Positions 1-9,739 of a DNA stretch of 64,000 bases are shown here, one piece after another. Position 1 is the stretch's first letter; every line of letters begins with the position of its first letter. Under the pieces are notes generated by a model that saw only the letters and a list, made by a program, of their open reading frames with translations, was not told where the DNA came from and ran no database searches. Position numbers and translations under genes: made by a program. Source of the stretch: Streptococcus pluranimalium (GTDB lineage: Bacteria; Bacillota; Bacilli; Lactobacillales; Streptococcaceae). Location: assembly GCF_002953735.1 (NCBI RefSeq), contig NZ_CP025536.1:1122001-1186000 (forward strand). The letters run 5' to 3'.

Positions 1-524
1 CCCTCGCTGCTGTCTCAGTTGCTGAGTTCTTTGGCGTTTCACCTGAACAAATCAAGGCTGGTTTTGATAAGAGCCGTGCCGTCTTTGGTCGTCAAGAAAC
101 ATTTAAAATCGGTGATAAATCATGTACTTTGGTCCTCATAAAAAATCCTGTCGGAGCCAGTCAAGCACTTGATATGATTAAGTTGGCAGATTATCCCTTC
201 TCTTTGTCTGTCCTTTTAAATGCTAACTATGCAGATGGGATTGATACTTCCTGGATTTGGGACGCTAATTTCGAGGCTGTTAACGACATGGATATTACAG
301 AAATGAATGCTGGTGGCGTGCGCCACTCCGAAATAGCTCGTCGTCTCCGTGTGACTGGCTATCCAGAGAACAAGATTCGTCAAGCTGAAAAGTTGGATGA
401 TATCATGACCATGATTGAAAACCAAGACGCCGATCACGCTTATATCTTGGCAACTTATACTGCCATGCTTGAGTTCCGAGAAATCCTCGCAACTAAAAAA
501 GCTGTTGGAAAGGAGATGCATTAA
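1..524 (+). CDS. murT: Lipid II isoglutaminyl synthase, MurT subunit (C-terminal part)
   Basis: The frame is already open at base 3, so the window edge cuts off the N-terminal ATP-binding and ligase core. What remains (about 173 codons) matches the C-terminal domain of MurT, with [15 protein letters not shown] and [14 protein letters not shown] as recognisable stretches. MurT pairs with GatD to amidate the alpha-carboxyl of D-Glu in the lipid II stem peptide, using ATP and ammonia from GatD, at the inner face of the membrane. Its TAA stop (522-524) overlaps the ATG of gatD, which implies translational coupling of the two subunits. Identity rests on the C-terminal sequence plus the GatD neighbour; the catalytic centre cannot be inspected here. 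Confidence 0.93.
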   Translation, partial: LAAVSVAEFFGVSPEQIKAGFDKSRAVFGRQETFKIGDKSCTLVLIKNPVGASQALDMIKLADYPFSLSVLLNANYADGIDTSWIWDANFEAVNDMDITEMNAGGVRHSEIARRLRVTGYPENKIRQAEKLDDIMTMIENQDADHAYILATYTAMLEFREILATKKAVGKEMH

Positions 525-1312
525 TGGTCTATACTTCTTTACAATCTCCCAATAATCACAATTATGACTATGAGTTAAATGTTGCCCACCTCTATGGTAA
601 TCTCTTAAACACCTATGGTGACAACGGCAATATTCTCATGATAAAGTACGTCGGCGAAAAATTAGGGGCCAAAATGACCTTTGATATCATCTCAGTCGGT
701 GATTCATTTGATAACGATCACTATGATATCGTCTTTTTCGGTGGTGGACAAGATTACGAGCAATCAATTGTCGCCAAAGACTTACCTAGCAAGCGAAGCA
801 CTATTGATCAGTTCATTCAAGACGACAAGGTCATTTTAGCCATCTGTGGTGGCTTCCAACTCTTGGGACAATATTATGTTCAAGCTAACGGTGTCAGAAT
901 TAATGGCATTGGGGTTATGGGACACTATACCCTCAATCAAGAAAATAACCGTTTTATCGGTGACATCAAGATTCACAATGACGAATTTAACGAAACCTAT
1001 TACGGCTTTGAAAACCATCAAGGACGAACCTTCCTTTCAGATGATGAAAAACCTTTAGGTCGAGTTGTTTACGGGAATGGTAACAATGAAAAGGATGATA
1101 GCGAAGGTGTTCACTATAAAAATGTCTATGGCTCTTACTTCCATGGTCCTATCCTATCACGTAATGCCAATCTTGCTTATCGTTTAGTCACTACTGCTCT
1201 TCGTAACAAATACGGCAAGGACCTCATCTTGCCAAGCTACAATGACATTCTTAGCCACGAAGTTCCTGAAGAATACGGCGATGTTAAATCCAAAGCTGAA
1301 TTTGATAAATAA
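524..1312 (+). CDS. gatD: Lipid II isoglutaminyl synthase, glutaminase subunit GatD
   Basis: A 262-residue class I glutamine amidotransferase-like protein that hydrolyses glutamine and passes ammonia to MurT. The nucleophile is Cys108 in [15 protein letters not shown] and the likely catalytic His is His207 in GSYFHGP; an [10 protein letters not shown] stretch lies at 71-80. Length fits the family. The ATG overlaps the murT stop, and an AAGGAG site sits at 509-514 inside murT, so the start is well supported. Amidation of D-Glu is needed for efficient transpeptidation and cell-wall cross-linking in streptococci. The gene is followed by a strong bidirectional terminator shared with the convergent MATE gene. 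Confidence 0.95.
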   Translation: MVYTSLQSPNNHNYDYELNVAHLYGNLLNTYGDNGNILMIKYVGEKLGAKMTFDIISVGDSFDNDHYDIVFFGGGQDYEQSIVAKDLPSKRSTIDQFIQDDKVILAICGGFQLLGQYYVQANGVRINGIGVMGHYTLNQENNRFIGDIKIHNDEFNETYYGFENHQGRTFLSDDEKPLGRVVYGNGNNEKDDSEGVHYKNVYGSYFHGPILSRNANLAYRLVTTALRNKYGKDLILPSYNDILSHEVPEEYGDVKSKAEFDK

Positions 1313-1344
1313 CGGATAAAGACGCTAGATAAAAAGCCTTAAAT

Positions 1345-1397
1345 AAAAAATAGCTTAGAAAGACGTTCTCATGAAACGTTGATTCTAAGCTATTTTT
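1345..1397. terminator. Bidirectional intrinsic terminator between gatD and the MATE gene
   Basis: Arms AAAATAGCTTAGAA and TTCTAAGCTATTTT pair perfectly around a 22-base loop. An A-run precedes and a T-run follows, so the hairpin can end transcription from both converging genes. Confidence 0.85.
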
Positions 1398-1448
1398 AAT
1401 TGTTTAATTGCCAATAGAAAGGATAAATTCTAAGTGACCAAGCTCATT

Positions 1449-2831
1449 TTAGACACTCAAATTTTCCTTAGGCATCCTTTTAAATTCAATCACGATGAAA
1501 ATAGCAGCCATAATAAAAGTCACAAAGTCAGAAACAGGTCCTCCAAGCATAACCCCTTTAACACCAAACAAACGAGCAAAGAGAATCATCAAAGGAATGA
1601 GCAAAATCAACTGACGCAACATCGATAAAATGGTTCCCTTCCATGCCTTACCAATTGAGGTAAAATAGGTTGAAATGGAAATCATGAAGCCATTGGTGAT
1701 TGAGAAGAACAAGAACGTTCTCATGTAATATTTTCCGAATTCAAGATAAAGACCACTATCGCCAGAACCAAACAATGAAATCAGTTGTCCTGGTAACAAT
1801 TCAAAGGCCATCCATGCAAGAACAGAGACTACTGCCACACTCTTCATCAAAACCTTAAAGGTTTCGCGTACTCGTGGGAAATTCTTAGCCCCATAGTTAA
1901 AACCAATAATAGGCTGACTCCCTTGTACCATGCCAAGGACAATAGCCATGAAAATGACATTAACTTTCATGACAATTCCTGCAATAGCAATGGGAATATC
2001 TGGGCCGTAAACAGATTGACTACCATATTGTTTCAAAAGATTATTTCCCAAAACTTGAATAATAATATTTGAAACCTGTGTAACAAATGGGGTTAATCCT
2101 AGAACGACGATAGATTTAATGGTATGCCAATCAAGTTTAAAATCTTCTTTTTCAAGTGTAACACTTTTGAAGCGTGGAAAATAGGCTAGTAATAGCAAGG
2201 CTGAAATAAACTGACTGATAACCGTTGCCCATGCTGTTCCTGCAATTCCCCAATTGAAAACAAACATAAATAAGGGTGACAACACAGTATTGATGACAGC
2301 TCCAGTCACAATCGCCATCATAGAATATTTAGGACTAGCATCTGCTCGAACAATTGGGTTAAATCCCATTGAAAACATCAGAAAGGGGATACCAAATGAC
2401 GTGATTCCAGAAAAAGTCATAGCATAGGAAAGAATATTTTCTGTTGCTCCAAAAATGAGCATTAAAGGCTCTAAAAAAATTCTTACCAAGAGACAAATGA
2501 GGATACCAACTCCAAAAAGTAAAATAGTCGCATTACCAATAGTTAACTTAGCTTTTTGCATTTCCTTTCGTCCCATTTCCAAATTGAAACGTGATGCCGA
2601 TCCAATACCAATCATGGGACCAAGCGCCAAACAAATAGTCGTCAAGGGAAAGGCAATATTGGTTGCTGCATTACCCAAAAAACCAATACCTTGTCCGATA
2701 ACAACCTGGTCAATAACATTATAAAGAGCATTAACCACATTGGCTACTACTGCTGGTATCGCTAAGCGTTTCATTAAAACTCTCACTGGTTGATATCCCA
2801 AGGGATTCCGATAACTTGATTCATCTGTCAT
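1449..2831 (-). CDS. MATE family efflux transporter
   Basis: A 460-residue, very hydrophobic protein with about 12 predicted membrane segments and the layout of the MATE/NorM family (two homologous six-helix bundles), which exports drugs or metabolites against Na+ or H+ entry. The N-terminal part has RLAIPAVVANVVNALYN and DQVVIG, typical of MATE helix 1; a matching VGLTP-type region begins the second half. Its ATG overlaps the TGA stop of the upstream MarR gene by 4 bases (ATGA), so the pair is one transcript and the exporter is probably controlled by that regulator. The substrate cannot be told from sequence. Confidence 0.9.
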   Translation of the reverse strand: MTDESSYRNPLGYQPVRVLMKRLAIPAVVANVVNALYNVIDQVVIGQGIGFLGNAATNIAFPLTTICLALGPMIGIGSASRFNLEMGRKEMQKAKLTIGNATILLFGVGILICLLVRIFLEPLMLIFGATENILSYAMTFSGITSFGIPFLMFSMGFNPIVRADASPKYSMMAIVTGAVINTVLSPLFMFVFNWGIAGTAWATVISQFISALLLLAYFPRFKSVTLEKEDFKLDWHTIKSIVVLGLTPFVTQVSNIIIQVLGNNLLKQYGSQSVYGPDIPIAIAGIVMKVNVIFMAIVLGMVQGSQPIIGFNYGAKNFPRVRETFKVLMKSVAVVSVLAWMAFELLPGQLISLFGSGDSGLYLEFGKYYMRTFLFFSITNGFMISISTYFTSIGKAWKGTILSMLRQLILLIPLMILFARLFGVKGVMLGGPVSDFVTFIMAAIFIVIEFKRMPKENLSV

Positions 2832-3253
2832 TTACTGTTCTCCTCTTCCATTACCAATTTATCCAACAAACCTAACAAAGTCTTTTCTTCTTCCTCAGTT
2901 AATACTGCTTTTCCATGGTTAAAAAAATCATCCCAGTTAGTTTGAACCATTTCTTGACCAGCTTTTGTGGCATAAAGCTGATAAGAACGGCGATCTTTTT
3001 CCCCTTTTCGGCGCTCTACAAGCTCCTTTTCTTCCAGCTTATCAACAAGATGCCCAATCACATTTTTATCCTTAAGATTCTTTTGAGATAATTCGGACTG
3101 TGTGATTCCTGGATACTGAACGATAATCGCCAGAGTTACAAAATTACCTCGTGTCAAACCTAAAGCACTAAATTCACAATGTGTTCTGCGATCAATCATC
3201 GCATTTTTAGCTAATAATAATTTAAAGGCTAACATGTCTTCAATAGTCTTCAT
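2828..3253 (-). CDS. MarR family transcriptional regulator
   Basis: A 141-residue winged-helix repressor. Residues ~40-100 carry the MarR DNA-binding core (LVDKLEEKELVERRKGEKDR, the recognition helix and wing). MarR dimers usually repress an adjacent exporter gene and release DNA when a ligand binds. A strong GGAGGAAG ribosome site precedes the ATG. Its own promoter carries a 19-bp perfect palindrome over the -10 element, so autoregulation is likely. It is the first gene of a two-gene operon with the MATE exporter. Ligand unknown. Confidence 0.92.
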   Translation of the reverse strand: MKTIEDMLAFKLLLAKNAMIDRRTHCEFSALGLTRGNFVTLAIIVQYPGITQSELSQKNLKDKNVIGHLVDKLEEKELVERRKGEKDRRSYQLYATKAGQEMVQTNWDDFFNHGKAVLTEEEEKTLLGLLDKLVMEEENSK

Positions 3254-3265
3254 ATCTTCCTCCGT

Positions 3266-3308
3266 TAATAAATATTATTTATTATATACCTTATATACTA
3301 TTTTTCAA
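3266..3308 (-). promoter_or_regulatory. marR-MATE promoter with palindromic operator
   Basis: On the minus strand TTGAAA (3308-3303) and TATAAT (3286-3281) are spaced 16 bp. A perfect 19-bp palindrome (3266-3284, core AATAAATA-T-TATTTATT) overlaps the -10 and start region. Its size and position fit a MarR dimer operator. Confidence 0.65.
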
Positions 3309-3388
3309 GAAATTAGCTCTAAAAAAAGACTTGGATGCTAATCCAAATCTATCTAAAAATCATTTATCAGTTGGCAAAAATGACAAAC

Positions 3389-5308
3389 TTAAGACAGTTG
3401 CTCAAGCGATTGAGACAGTTCTTCCCACTCTTCCATCAAGAGCATCTGATTGCCTTGGATGTCATCCAACTCTTTCTGCAAATCAGCCAAAGTCATAGCA
3501 TCATTGCTTTCAGCCATCTGCTGAGTGATCGCTTTTTCTTTACTGTCAATGTTATCCAATTCAGACTCAATAGCTTCAATACGACGAGTGATCTTACGAA
3601 GTTCTTTTTGATTGGCTTTTTGTTGTTGATAATTAGTCGACCCCTGTGAGGTGCTCACTTCTTCTGGTTCAAGATTTCCAGCTGCTTCTTGAGCTAAGAA
3701 TTCTAGCTCTGCTTTTTTCTCAACATAATAATCGTAATCACCTAAGTAGAGGGTGGAACCTTCCTCTGAAATTTCTAAGACCTTAGTCGCAATACGATTG
3801 ATGAAGTAACGGTCATGGCTGACAAAGAGTAAACTACCATCAAACTCAATAAGAGCATCCTCCAGAACTTCTTTGCTATCAATATCCAAGTGGTTGGTTG
3901 GTTCGTCCAAGATTAGGAAATTATTATTTTCCATGGATAATTTTGCTAAAAGCAAGCGAGCGCGTTCACCACCTGAAAGCATGCCGACTGATTTTTTGAC
4001 ATCATCTCCTGAGAAGAGAAAGGCACCTAGACGATTGCGAATATCAACTTCTGGTGTCGTTGAAAAATCATTCCAAAGCTCGTCAAGAACAGTATTGGAA
4101 TTGGTCAAATGGGACTGCGTTTGATCATAGTAACCAGTCTCAACATTGGCACCGAAACGAGCCTGACCTTTGATGAAGGGGAGTTGACCGATAACGGATT
4201 TAATGAGAGTGGTTTTACCAATTCCATTTGGTCCAACAACAGCTATAGCATCAAATTTGTTGAGCTCAAGCGAAATTGGTTCTGATAAGACCTGCTTGTC
4301 ATAACCAATGGCTGCATCCTCAACCGTCAAGACGACATTTCCTGAAACCTTTTCCGAATGAAAGGTCATGTTAGCTGATTTTTGACCAGCTGATGGTTTG
4401 TCCAAACGCTCCATCTTTTCTAGTTGCTTACGACGAGCTTGAGCACGTTTGGTTGTTGAGGCACGAACAATATTTTTTTGGACAAATTCTTCTAGCTTAG
4501 CGATTTCTTTTTGCTGTTTCTCAAAGTTTTTGGCTTCTGTGGCTAGTCTTTCAGCTTTGAGGTCCATAAACTTAGAATAATTTCCCACATAACGATCAAG
4601 GGAATGTGGATTCAAATCTACCGTCACTGTAGCTACTTTATCCAAGAAATAACGGTCATGACTAACGATGAGAAGAGCTCCTTGGTAGTTGACTAGATAG
4701 TTTTCCAGCCAAGCAATAGTATCGATATCCAAGTGATTGGTCGGCTCATCCAGCACCAAGAGTTCTGGCTTTTGAAGCAACATACGAGCCAGAGCTAGTC
4801 GAGTATTTTGACCGCCAGAGAGTTCTGAAATCTTCATACCCCACATACTTTGGTCAAATTTAAAGCCATTTAAAATAGCACGAATATCACTCTCATAGGT
4901 AAATCCACCGGCTAAACGGAATGTCTCAGACAAACGGTCGTAATCATTCATCAGCTTATCTAGCTCAATACCTGATAGTTCCCCCATCTGATTTTCCATG
5001 TGACGCAAGGTCTTCTCATCGTGACGTAAAGCAGAAAAGACAGCCAGCATTTCATCGTAGATGGTATTTTCAGATTCGAAGCGACTATCCTGCGCCAAAT
5101 AAGACATCTGTAGATCACGTTTGGTATTGATATCACCACTTGTCGGGGCTTCTTCACCAACTAAAATTTTTAGAAGCGTTGACTTACCAGCGCCATTACG
5201 GCCAACGAGTGCAATTCTATCTTTTTCATCGATTTGTAAATTAATATTATCAAATAAAACATCCCCGGAGAAGGAACGTTCAATCTTGTTTGCTTGTAAA
5301 ATAATCAT
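3389..5308 (-). CDS. ABC-F family ATPase (ribosome-associated, YdiF-like)
   Basis: A 639-residue protein with two ABC ATPase domains and no membrane segment, as in the ABC-F family of translation factors and ribosome-protection proteins. Walker A motifs are GRNGAGKST (36-44) and GPNGIGKTT (359-367). Signature LSGGQ is at 163-167 and a second LSGGE lies in domain 2. Both Walker B regions read LDEPTNHLDID. The linker (~240-310) is rich in Lys and Arg as expected for the P-site tRNA interaction motif, and a C-terminal coiled coil (~540-639) resembles YdiF/Uup types. There is no ribosome site before the ATG, and the -10 element lies only six bases upstream, which suggests a leaderless message. 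Which subfamily it belongs to is not certain. Confidence 0.92.
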   Translation of the reverse strand: MIILQANKIERSFSGDVLFDNINLQIDEKDRIALVGRNGAGKSTLLKILVGEEAPTSGDINTKRDLQMSYLAQDSRFESENTIYDEMLAVFSALRHDEKTLRHMENQMGELSGIELDKLMNDYDRLSETFRLAGGFTYESDIRAILNGFKFDQSMWGMKISELSGGQNTRLALARMLLQKPELLVLDEPTNHLDIDTIAWLENYLVNYQGALLIVSHDRYFLDKVATVTVDLNPHSLDRYVGNYSKFMDLKAERLATEAKNFEKQQKEIAKLEEFVQKNIVRASTTKRAQARRKQLEKMERLDKPSAGQKSANMTFHSEKVSGNVVLTVEDAAIGYDKQVLSEPISLELNKFDAIAVVGPNGIGKTTLIKSVIGQLPFIKGQARFGANVETGYYDQTQSHLTNSNTVLDELWNDFSTTPEVDIRNRLGAFLFSGDDVKKSVGMLSGGERARLLLAKLSMENNNFLILDEPTNHLDIDSKEVLEDALIEFDGSLLFVSHDRYFINRIATKVLEISEEGSTLYLGDYDYYVEKKAELEFLAQEAAGNLEPEEVSTSQGSTNYQQQKANQKELRKITRRIEAIESELDNIDSKEKAITQQMAESNDAMTLADLQKELDDIQGNQMLLMEEWEELSQSLEQLS

Positions 5309-5322
5309 GACTCTATTATAGC

Positions 5323-5357
5323 AAAAAGACCCTGATCCTAAAAGGAAGCAAGGTTTT
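5323..5357 (-). terminator. Terminator of the metallopeptidase gene, abutting the ABC-F promoter
   Basis: On the minus strand ACCTTG...CAGGGT plus an inner TCCT/AGGA stem is followed by TTTTT. The T-run leads straight into TGCTATAAT (extended -10, TATAAT at 5320-5315) of the ABC-F gene. Confidence 0.6.
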
Positions 5358-5405
5358 TTATGTATTTTATACGTAACATAAACACGTTTTATATTATTCT
5401 AGCGT

Positions 5406-6149
5406 TTATGCCGTTTCATTTTTAGTAGTCGAATATAAGGTCTTGACTGCTTCAATATCCACATCTTGTATACCATAATAAGAACCTACCGACTGCATAA
5501 CCGACTCTTGATGATCATTATGACCTAAACCAATAGCATGGCCCAGTTCATGGATAGCTGTATTAACAATCCGTTCCTGAGTATAGCTATAACTAGGGTC
5601 GAATAAGTAATGGGCATTTAAATAGACATCTACTGATACAAGATGATTCGTCAGTGCATTCGTTTTAGTATTAGCCAAACCTGCTGCCTGAGTTGATGCG
5701 TCTGAATAATCTTTAGCAATGATCCTTGCTTGATCAGGCTGAGATACTAACTTAAACTGAAAAGCTCCCGTTTGATTCCAAGCCTCAATAGCTTCTTTAT
5801 AGGCTGAGCGAAAACTAGTGTTTTGAGTTTCAATATAAATTGTAGCTGAATCAGTTGACCAGCGAGCCCCATCTAGATGATCATGTGAATCAGTCTCTAG
5901 ATGGGCTAACTGCTTTCCCAGTTCTGCAGAATTGTCAAAACGAGACTGATCAAAAACTGTCGTTACCATTTCAAAAAAATTAGATAAGTGATTAGCTACT
6001 GGGGAACTACTGTGATTAGCATAATACATGAGCGCTAAAACAATGAAGCCTAAAACAAGGAAGGTTTTAATAAGACTAAAAACAACATTCCAAATAAACG
6101 AAAGAATCAATTTTGGAATAGCTAGCAAAAGTTTAAAAAGGAATCTCAT
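5406..6149 (-). CDS. Membrane-anchored zinc metallopeptidase (matrixin-like, M10 fold)
   Basis: A 247-residue protein with a long hydrophobic N-terminal region (about 4-43, one or two membrane segments) and an extracellular catalytic domain. The metzincin zinc motif HELGHAIGLGH occupies 200-210 (ligands His200, His204, His210; general base Glu201), followed by SVMQS with the Met-turn at Met218. This is the layout of small bacterial matrixin-like peptidases. The substrate is unknown; a role in processing surface or secreted proteins is inference. It stands alone between two terminator/promoter boundaries. No propeptide cysteine switch is evident. Confidence 0.82.
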   Translation of the reverse strand: MRFLFKLLLAIPKLILSFIWNVVFSLIKTFLVLGFIVLALMYYANHSSSPVANHLSNFFEMVTTVFDQSRFDNSAELGKQLAHLETDSHDHLDGARWSTDSATIYIETQNTSFRSAYKEAIEAWNQTGAFQFKLVSQPDQARIIAKDYSDASTQAAGLANTKTNALTNHLVSVDVYLNAHYLFDPSYSYTQERIVNTAIHELGHAIGLGHNDHQESVMQSVGSYYGIQDVDIEAVKTLYSTTKNETA

Positions 6150-6272
6150 ACACGCATACTTTCCGATTATAAATTTCCTAAAACAATATCTCTCAGTATA
6201 CCAAGCTCCTCTTTACAATTCAACTCAAAACCTGACTGTTACTATCTTTTAAAATTGTCACTTACTTGTTTT

Positions 6273-7055
6273 CTATGACAAGCGCTCTTCCTTGACATAA
6301 TCAATCGGCAACATTTCCAAGAAAACTTCCACTTGTTTTTCCCAATAATACCAATCATGAGTTCCATGGTCATTACGATATTCAATGTCTAATCCTGCTT
6401 TCTTGAAGTCAGACACTGCCTTGTCATTAATCTTATAAAGGAAATCTTCATAACCACACCAAGCATAGAATTTAGTACGGCCGTCAGCTTGTTTTGCAGC
6501 TACTTGCAGATTATTGTCACTCGCTTCGAATGTCTCAAGATCACCAAACAGACCATTCCAGTAATCATCTGGTGCATCGATGTCCTCTTTGTTGGCAAAG
6601 TCGAAACCTAAAGCACCAGAAAATGAACCCGCAAAGGCATACTGATTAGTTAACATAGCTAATTTAAAAGCACCGTAACCTCCCATAGAAAGCCCAGCAA
6701 TAAAGGTTTTCTCACGCTTATCTGTCATGTTAGGGAAAAAACGTTTCATGACTTGAGGCAATTCCTTAGCAATGGCATCGAAATAACGTGAACCGTATGT
6801 GGTATTAGTGTAGAAGCCATTGTCACCATTTGGCATGATGATGATAAGGTTGGTTTTACGTACCAGACGTTCCAAATTAGTACGTGATGTCCAAGAATTG
6901 TGGTTGCCTCCCATACCGTGCAAGAGATAAAGAACTGGGATGTCTTTATCATCACGGTATTCTTCCTTAATCTGATCGATATCTGGGTACAAGACATCAA
7001 CCTGACGATATAAACCTAAAACTTCTGAACTGTATTCTATTTGAAAAAATGCCAT
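6273..7055 (-). CDS. estA: Esterase EstA (tributyrin esterase / esterase D family)
   Basis: A 260-residue alpha/beta hydrolase without signal peptide. The nucleophile is Ser123 in [10 protein letters not shown], the oxyanion region is [12 protein letters not shown], and the C-terminal HGTHDWYYW supplies the catalytic His. It is similar to the streptococcal tributyrin esterase EstA and the S-formylglutathione hydrolase family, which cleave short-chain acyl esters. It lies just downstream of rnjB in the same direction, an arrangement kept in streptococci. An AGAGGAAC ribosome site precedes the ATG. The physiological substrate is not established. Confidence 0.9.
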   Translation of the reverse strand: MAFFQIEYSSEVLGLYRQVDVLYPDIDQIKEEYRDDKDIPVLYLLHGMGGNHNSWTSRTNLERLVRKTNLIIIMPNGDNGFYTNTTYGSRYFDAIAKELPQVMKRFFPNMTDKREKTFIAGLSMGGYGAFKLAMLTNQYAFAGSFSGALGFDFANKEDIDAPDDYWNGLFGDLETFEASDNNLQVAAKQADGRTKFYAWCGYEDFLYKINDKAVSDFKKAGLDIEYRNDHGTHDWYYWEKQVEVFLEMLPIDYVKEERLS

Positions 7056-7128
7056 TTATTGTTCCTCTTTCTACCACTACAGAAAGAAGTTGAGACCTGC
7101 TCAACTTCAACATAATAAACTCTGAATA

Positions 7129-8790
7129 TTAACGTACTTCCATGATGACAGGTAAGATTGCCGGACGACGCTTGGTTTGATCAAATAAAAATTTGCTGAT
7201 TTCATCACGCACTTGCCCTTTGAGTTCACCCCAGTCAAATCCATCTTCTGCTAGATAATTTTCAACAGTTGTATTCACTAAGTCAGCTGATTCGCGAAGA
7301 ATATCACGACTCTTCTTAACATAAACAAAACCACGGGTATTGATTTTAGCGCGTGAAACAATTTTACGCTCTTTTTTATTAACCGTCATCGCAACGATAA
7401 AGATACCGTCTTCTGACAAGACCTTACGATCACGAAGTACAATATTACCCACATCACCAATCGCATTTCCATCAATCATGACATCACCTGCAGGAATAGC
7501 TCCTTCATGTAAAAACCCTTGGTCAGATAGGTGCATGATATCTCCACGCTTCATGATATAGATATTTTCTGCTGGCATACCAGTCTCCTCTGCCATATTA
7601 GCATGGGCTGCTAGGTCACGATACTCCCCTTGGATTGGAAAGAGGTATTTGGGTTTCATAAGATTTAGCATCAACTGCAAATCACGACCATTGGCATGAC
7701 CAGAAACGCGCAAGTTTTGGGTGATTAACTTAACAGAACCACCAGCCTTATAAATCATATTTTCCACACGCGCAACAACAGCTTCTTTGGCAATACTTGG
7801 TGTCGTCACAATATAAACTAAGTCACCGTCTTTAATTTGGATAAAACGGTGTCGTCCTATAGCCATTTTTTGGAGGCTGTTAATCGGCTCACCCATACGA
7901 CCAGTCTCTAGAATTACCAATTCGTGATCTTCAAACTTAGACATTTCCTTAGGTTTAACCATGATGCGCTCATCAGCTATATGTAACTTTTTAAGTCGAA
8001 TAGCTGTTCGAACGATATTTTCAACATCAAAACCTGTCAGTACAACCCGACGACCATAATTAGCTGCTGCATCAAAAACTTGTTGGATACGGGCTAGGTT
8101 ACTTGACACTGCTGCCACAATAACACGTCCTTGCGCATCTCCGATAACTTGATCAATTTCAACGCCAACTTCTGATTCACTAGCCACTTGCTCTGTACTT
8201 GTCGCATTAGCAGAATCTGCCAAGAGAGCCAGGACACCCTCACGACCAATTTCTGTTAGACGGGCAAAGTCAGTATGGTAAGCATCACGCGCTGCCTGGT
8301 CAAATTTAAAGTCACCTGTATAGACAATATTACCTTCTTTAGTGCCGACAACAATCCCTAAACTTTCTGGAATAGAGTGGGTCGTTTTAAAGAATGAAAC
8401 GACAGCATCGCCAAACTCAATCTCAGTTTCGCTATCGACAACGTGGAAATTATTGAATTTTTTGACAGCTGTATTGTTTTTAACCATCAATTTAGCCAAC
8501 TCAATGGTCAATTCTGAACCAAATACAGGCACATTCATTGAGGCAATTAAATAAGGCAAGGCACCAATCGCATCAGCATGTCCATGTGTCAAAAAGACAC
8601 CTTGAACACGATCCTTATTATCAATCAAGTAATCAAGATTAGGGATAACCACATCAACCCCTAACTGTTCGTTCTCTGGGTATTTTAACCCAGCATCTAA
8701 AACAAAGATAGCATCATTGACTTCGGCAATATAAAGGTTTTTTCCGTTTTCACGAACCCCACCCAAAGCCATAATTTTAATATCGCTCAT
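7129..8790 (-). CDS. rnjB: Ribonuclease J2
   Basis: A 553-residue metallo-beta-lactamase/beta-CASP ribonuclease that works with RNase J1 in mRNA decay and rRNA maturation. The metal motif reads HGHADA at 69-74, where active family members have HxHxDH. Loss of the last His is typical of the J2 paralog, which is weakly active and mainly supports J1; this is why I call J2 rather than J1. Beta-CASP and C-terminal domains follow at about 200-450 and 470-553. An AAGGAGAAC site precedes the ATG by 5 bases. Co-directional with estA 73 bases downstream. Confidence 0.92.
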   Translation of the reverse strand: MSDIKIMALGGVRENGKNLYIAEVNDAIFVLDAGLKYPENEQLGVDVVIPNLDYLIDNKDRVQGVFLTHGHADAIGALPYLIASMNVPVFGSELTIELAKLMVKNNTAVKKFNNFHVVDSETEIEFGDAVVSFFKTTHSIPESLGIVVGTKEGNIVYTGDFKFDQAARDAYHTDFARLTEIGREGVLALLADSANATSTEQVASESEVGVEIDQVIGDAQGRVIVAAVSSNLARIQQVFDAAANYGRRVVLTGFDVENIVRTAIRLKKLHIADERIMVKPKEMSKFEDHELVILETGRMGEPINSLQKMAIGRHRFIQIKDGDLVYIVTTPSIAKEAVVARVENMIYKAGGSVKLITQNLRVSGHANGRDLQLMLNLMKPKYLFPIQGEYRDLAAHANMAEETGMPAENIYIMKRGDIMHLSDQGFLHEGAIPAGDVMIDGNAIGDVGNIVLRDRKVLSEDGIFIVAMTVNKKERKIVSRAKINTRGFVYVKKSRDILRESADLVNTTVENYLAEDGFDWGELKGQVRDEISKFLFDQTKRRPAILPVIMEVR

Positions 8791-8908
8791 TTGTTCTCCT
8801 TAAAATATTTTTCTATTAGTCATGGAAAACGAGTCCCATGATATTGCTCCATCAGAGCATTTTCATCAAACGGTCCTTAGCTAGCTAAGTCGAATTACAG
8901 ATAGTAGC

Positions 8909-8945
8909 AAAAAAAGCTGCATACTCGTTATTAAGTATACAACTT
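8909..8945 (-). terminator. Terminator after the TrpXYZ-type operon
   Basis: On the minus strand AAGTTGTATACT pairs with AGTATGCAGCTT (12 bp, two G-U) across an 8-base loop and is followed by TTTTTTT. Confidence 0.8.
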
Positions 8946-8980
8946 TATGCTTTATTTTTCAATTTTCACAATTATTTTCA

Positions 8981-9739
8981 TCACTCAAAAACTTGATAAT
9001 AGTCAGCGATTGATAGCCCTGCTTTTTCTTCTGCTGAGCGATCTTGTACAATTTTCCCATCTTTCATCACAATCAGACGATTACCGTATTTTAAAGCATC
9101 CTCCATACGGTGTGTTATCATAAGTGCTGTTAGCTGGTCTTTTTGGACAAATTCTTCAGTCAAGTTCATGAGTGACACGCTTGTCTTGGGATCTAAAGCT
9201 GCGGTATGCTCATCCAATAATAACAAATCAGGGCGCTTGATAGTTGCCATAAGTAAACTGAGTGCTTGACGCTGACCACCTGATAAGAAACCAGTCGGTG
9301 TTTCCAAATGATTTTCAATCCCATTACCAATTTTGCCAATCAAAGCTTGAAACTCATCCTTAAATTGATGAATACGTCTTGGTACCAACCCACGTTTTTC
9401 ACCACGGTATTTAGCAACTAAGAGATTTTCAGCCACCGTCATCCGTGGAGCAGTCCCCATTTTAGGGTCTTGGAAAACACGCGCCAAATACTTAGCTCTT
9501 TTTTCAGCTGTCAAGTGGGTCACGTCTTCTCCCATGATCAAAATCTTACCGCTCGTTAGCATAAGGGTTCCGGCAATGACATTGAAAAGGGTTGATTTTC
9601 CTGCACCATTGCCACCCAAAATAGTAATAAAATCATGTTCGTAAATGGTTAAATCGACCGTATCTAAAATCGTCTTGTAATCATTGGAGCCGTTGTGAAC
9701 TTGAACTGTTGCTTCTTGTAATTCTACTATTTTTCTCAT
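8981..9739 (-). CDS. trpZ: ABC transporter ATP-binding protein (TrpZ-like)
   Basis: A 252-residue ATPase subunit: Walker A GGNGAGKST near residue 43-51, signature LSGGQRQALSLL, Walker B LLLDEHTAALDP. It belongs to the importer family found with a PF04392 substrate-binding protein and a PF02653 permease, called TrpXYZ in pneumococci and related to amino acid or tryptophan uptake. The start codon overlaps the permease stop by 4 bases. Substrate assignment rests mainly on the Trp-rich leader peptide upstream of the operon and is inference. Confidence 0.88.
   Translation of the reverse strand: MRKIVELQEATVQVHNGSNDYKTILDTVDLTIYEHDFITILGGNGAGKSTLFNVIAGTLMLTSGKILIMGEDVTHLTAEKRAKYLARVFQDPKMGTAPRMTVAENLLVAKYRGEKRGLVPRRIHQFKDEFQALIGKIGNGIENHLETPTGFLSGGQRQALSLLMATIKRPDLLLLDEHTAALDPKTSVSLMNLTEEFVQKDQLTALMITHRMEDALKYGNRLIVMKDGKIVQDRSAEEKAGLSIADYYQVFE

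Noticed and set aside
1434..1628. Plus-strand frame at the 3' end of the MATE gene
   Set aside because: Low-complexity shadow of the MATE coding sequence with no ribosome site.
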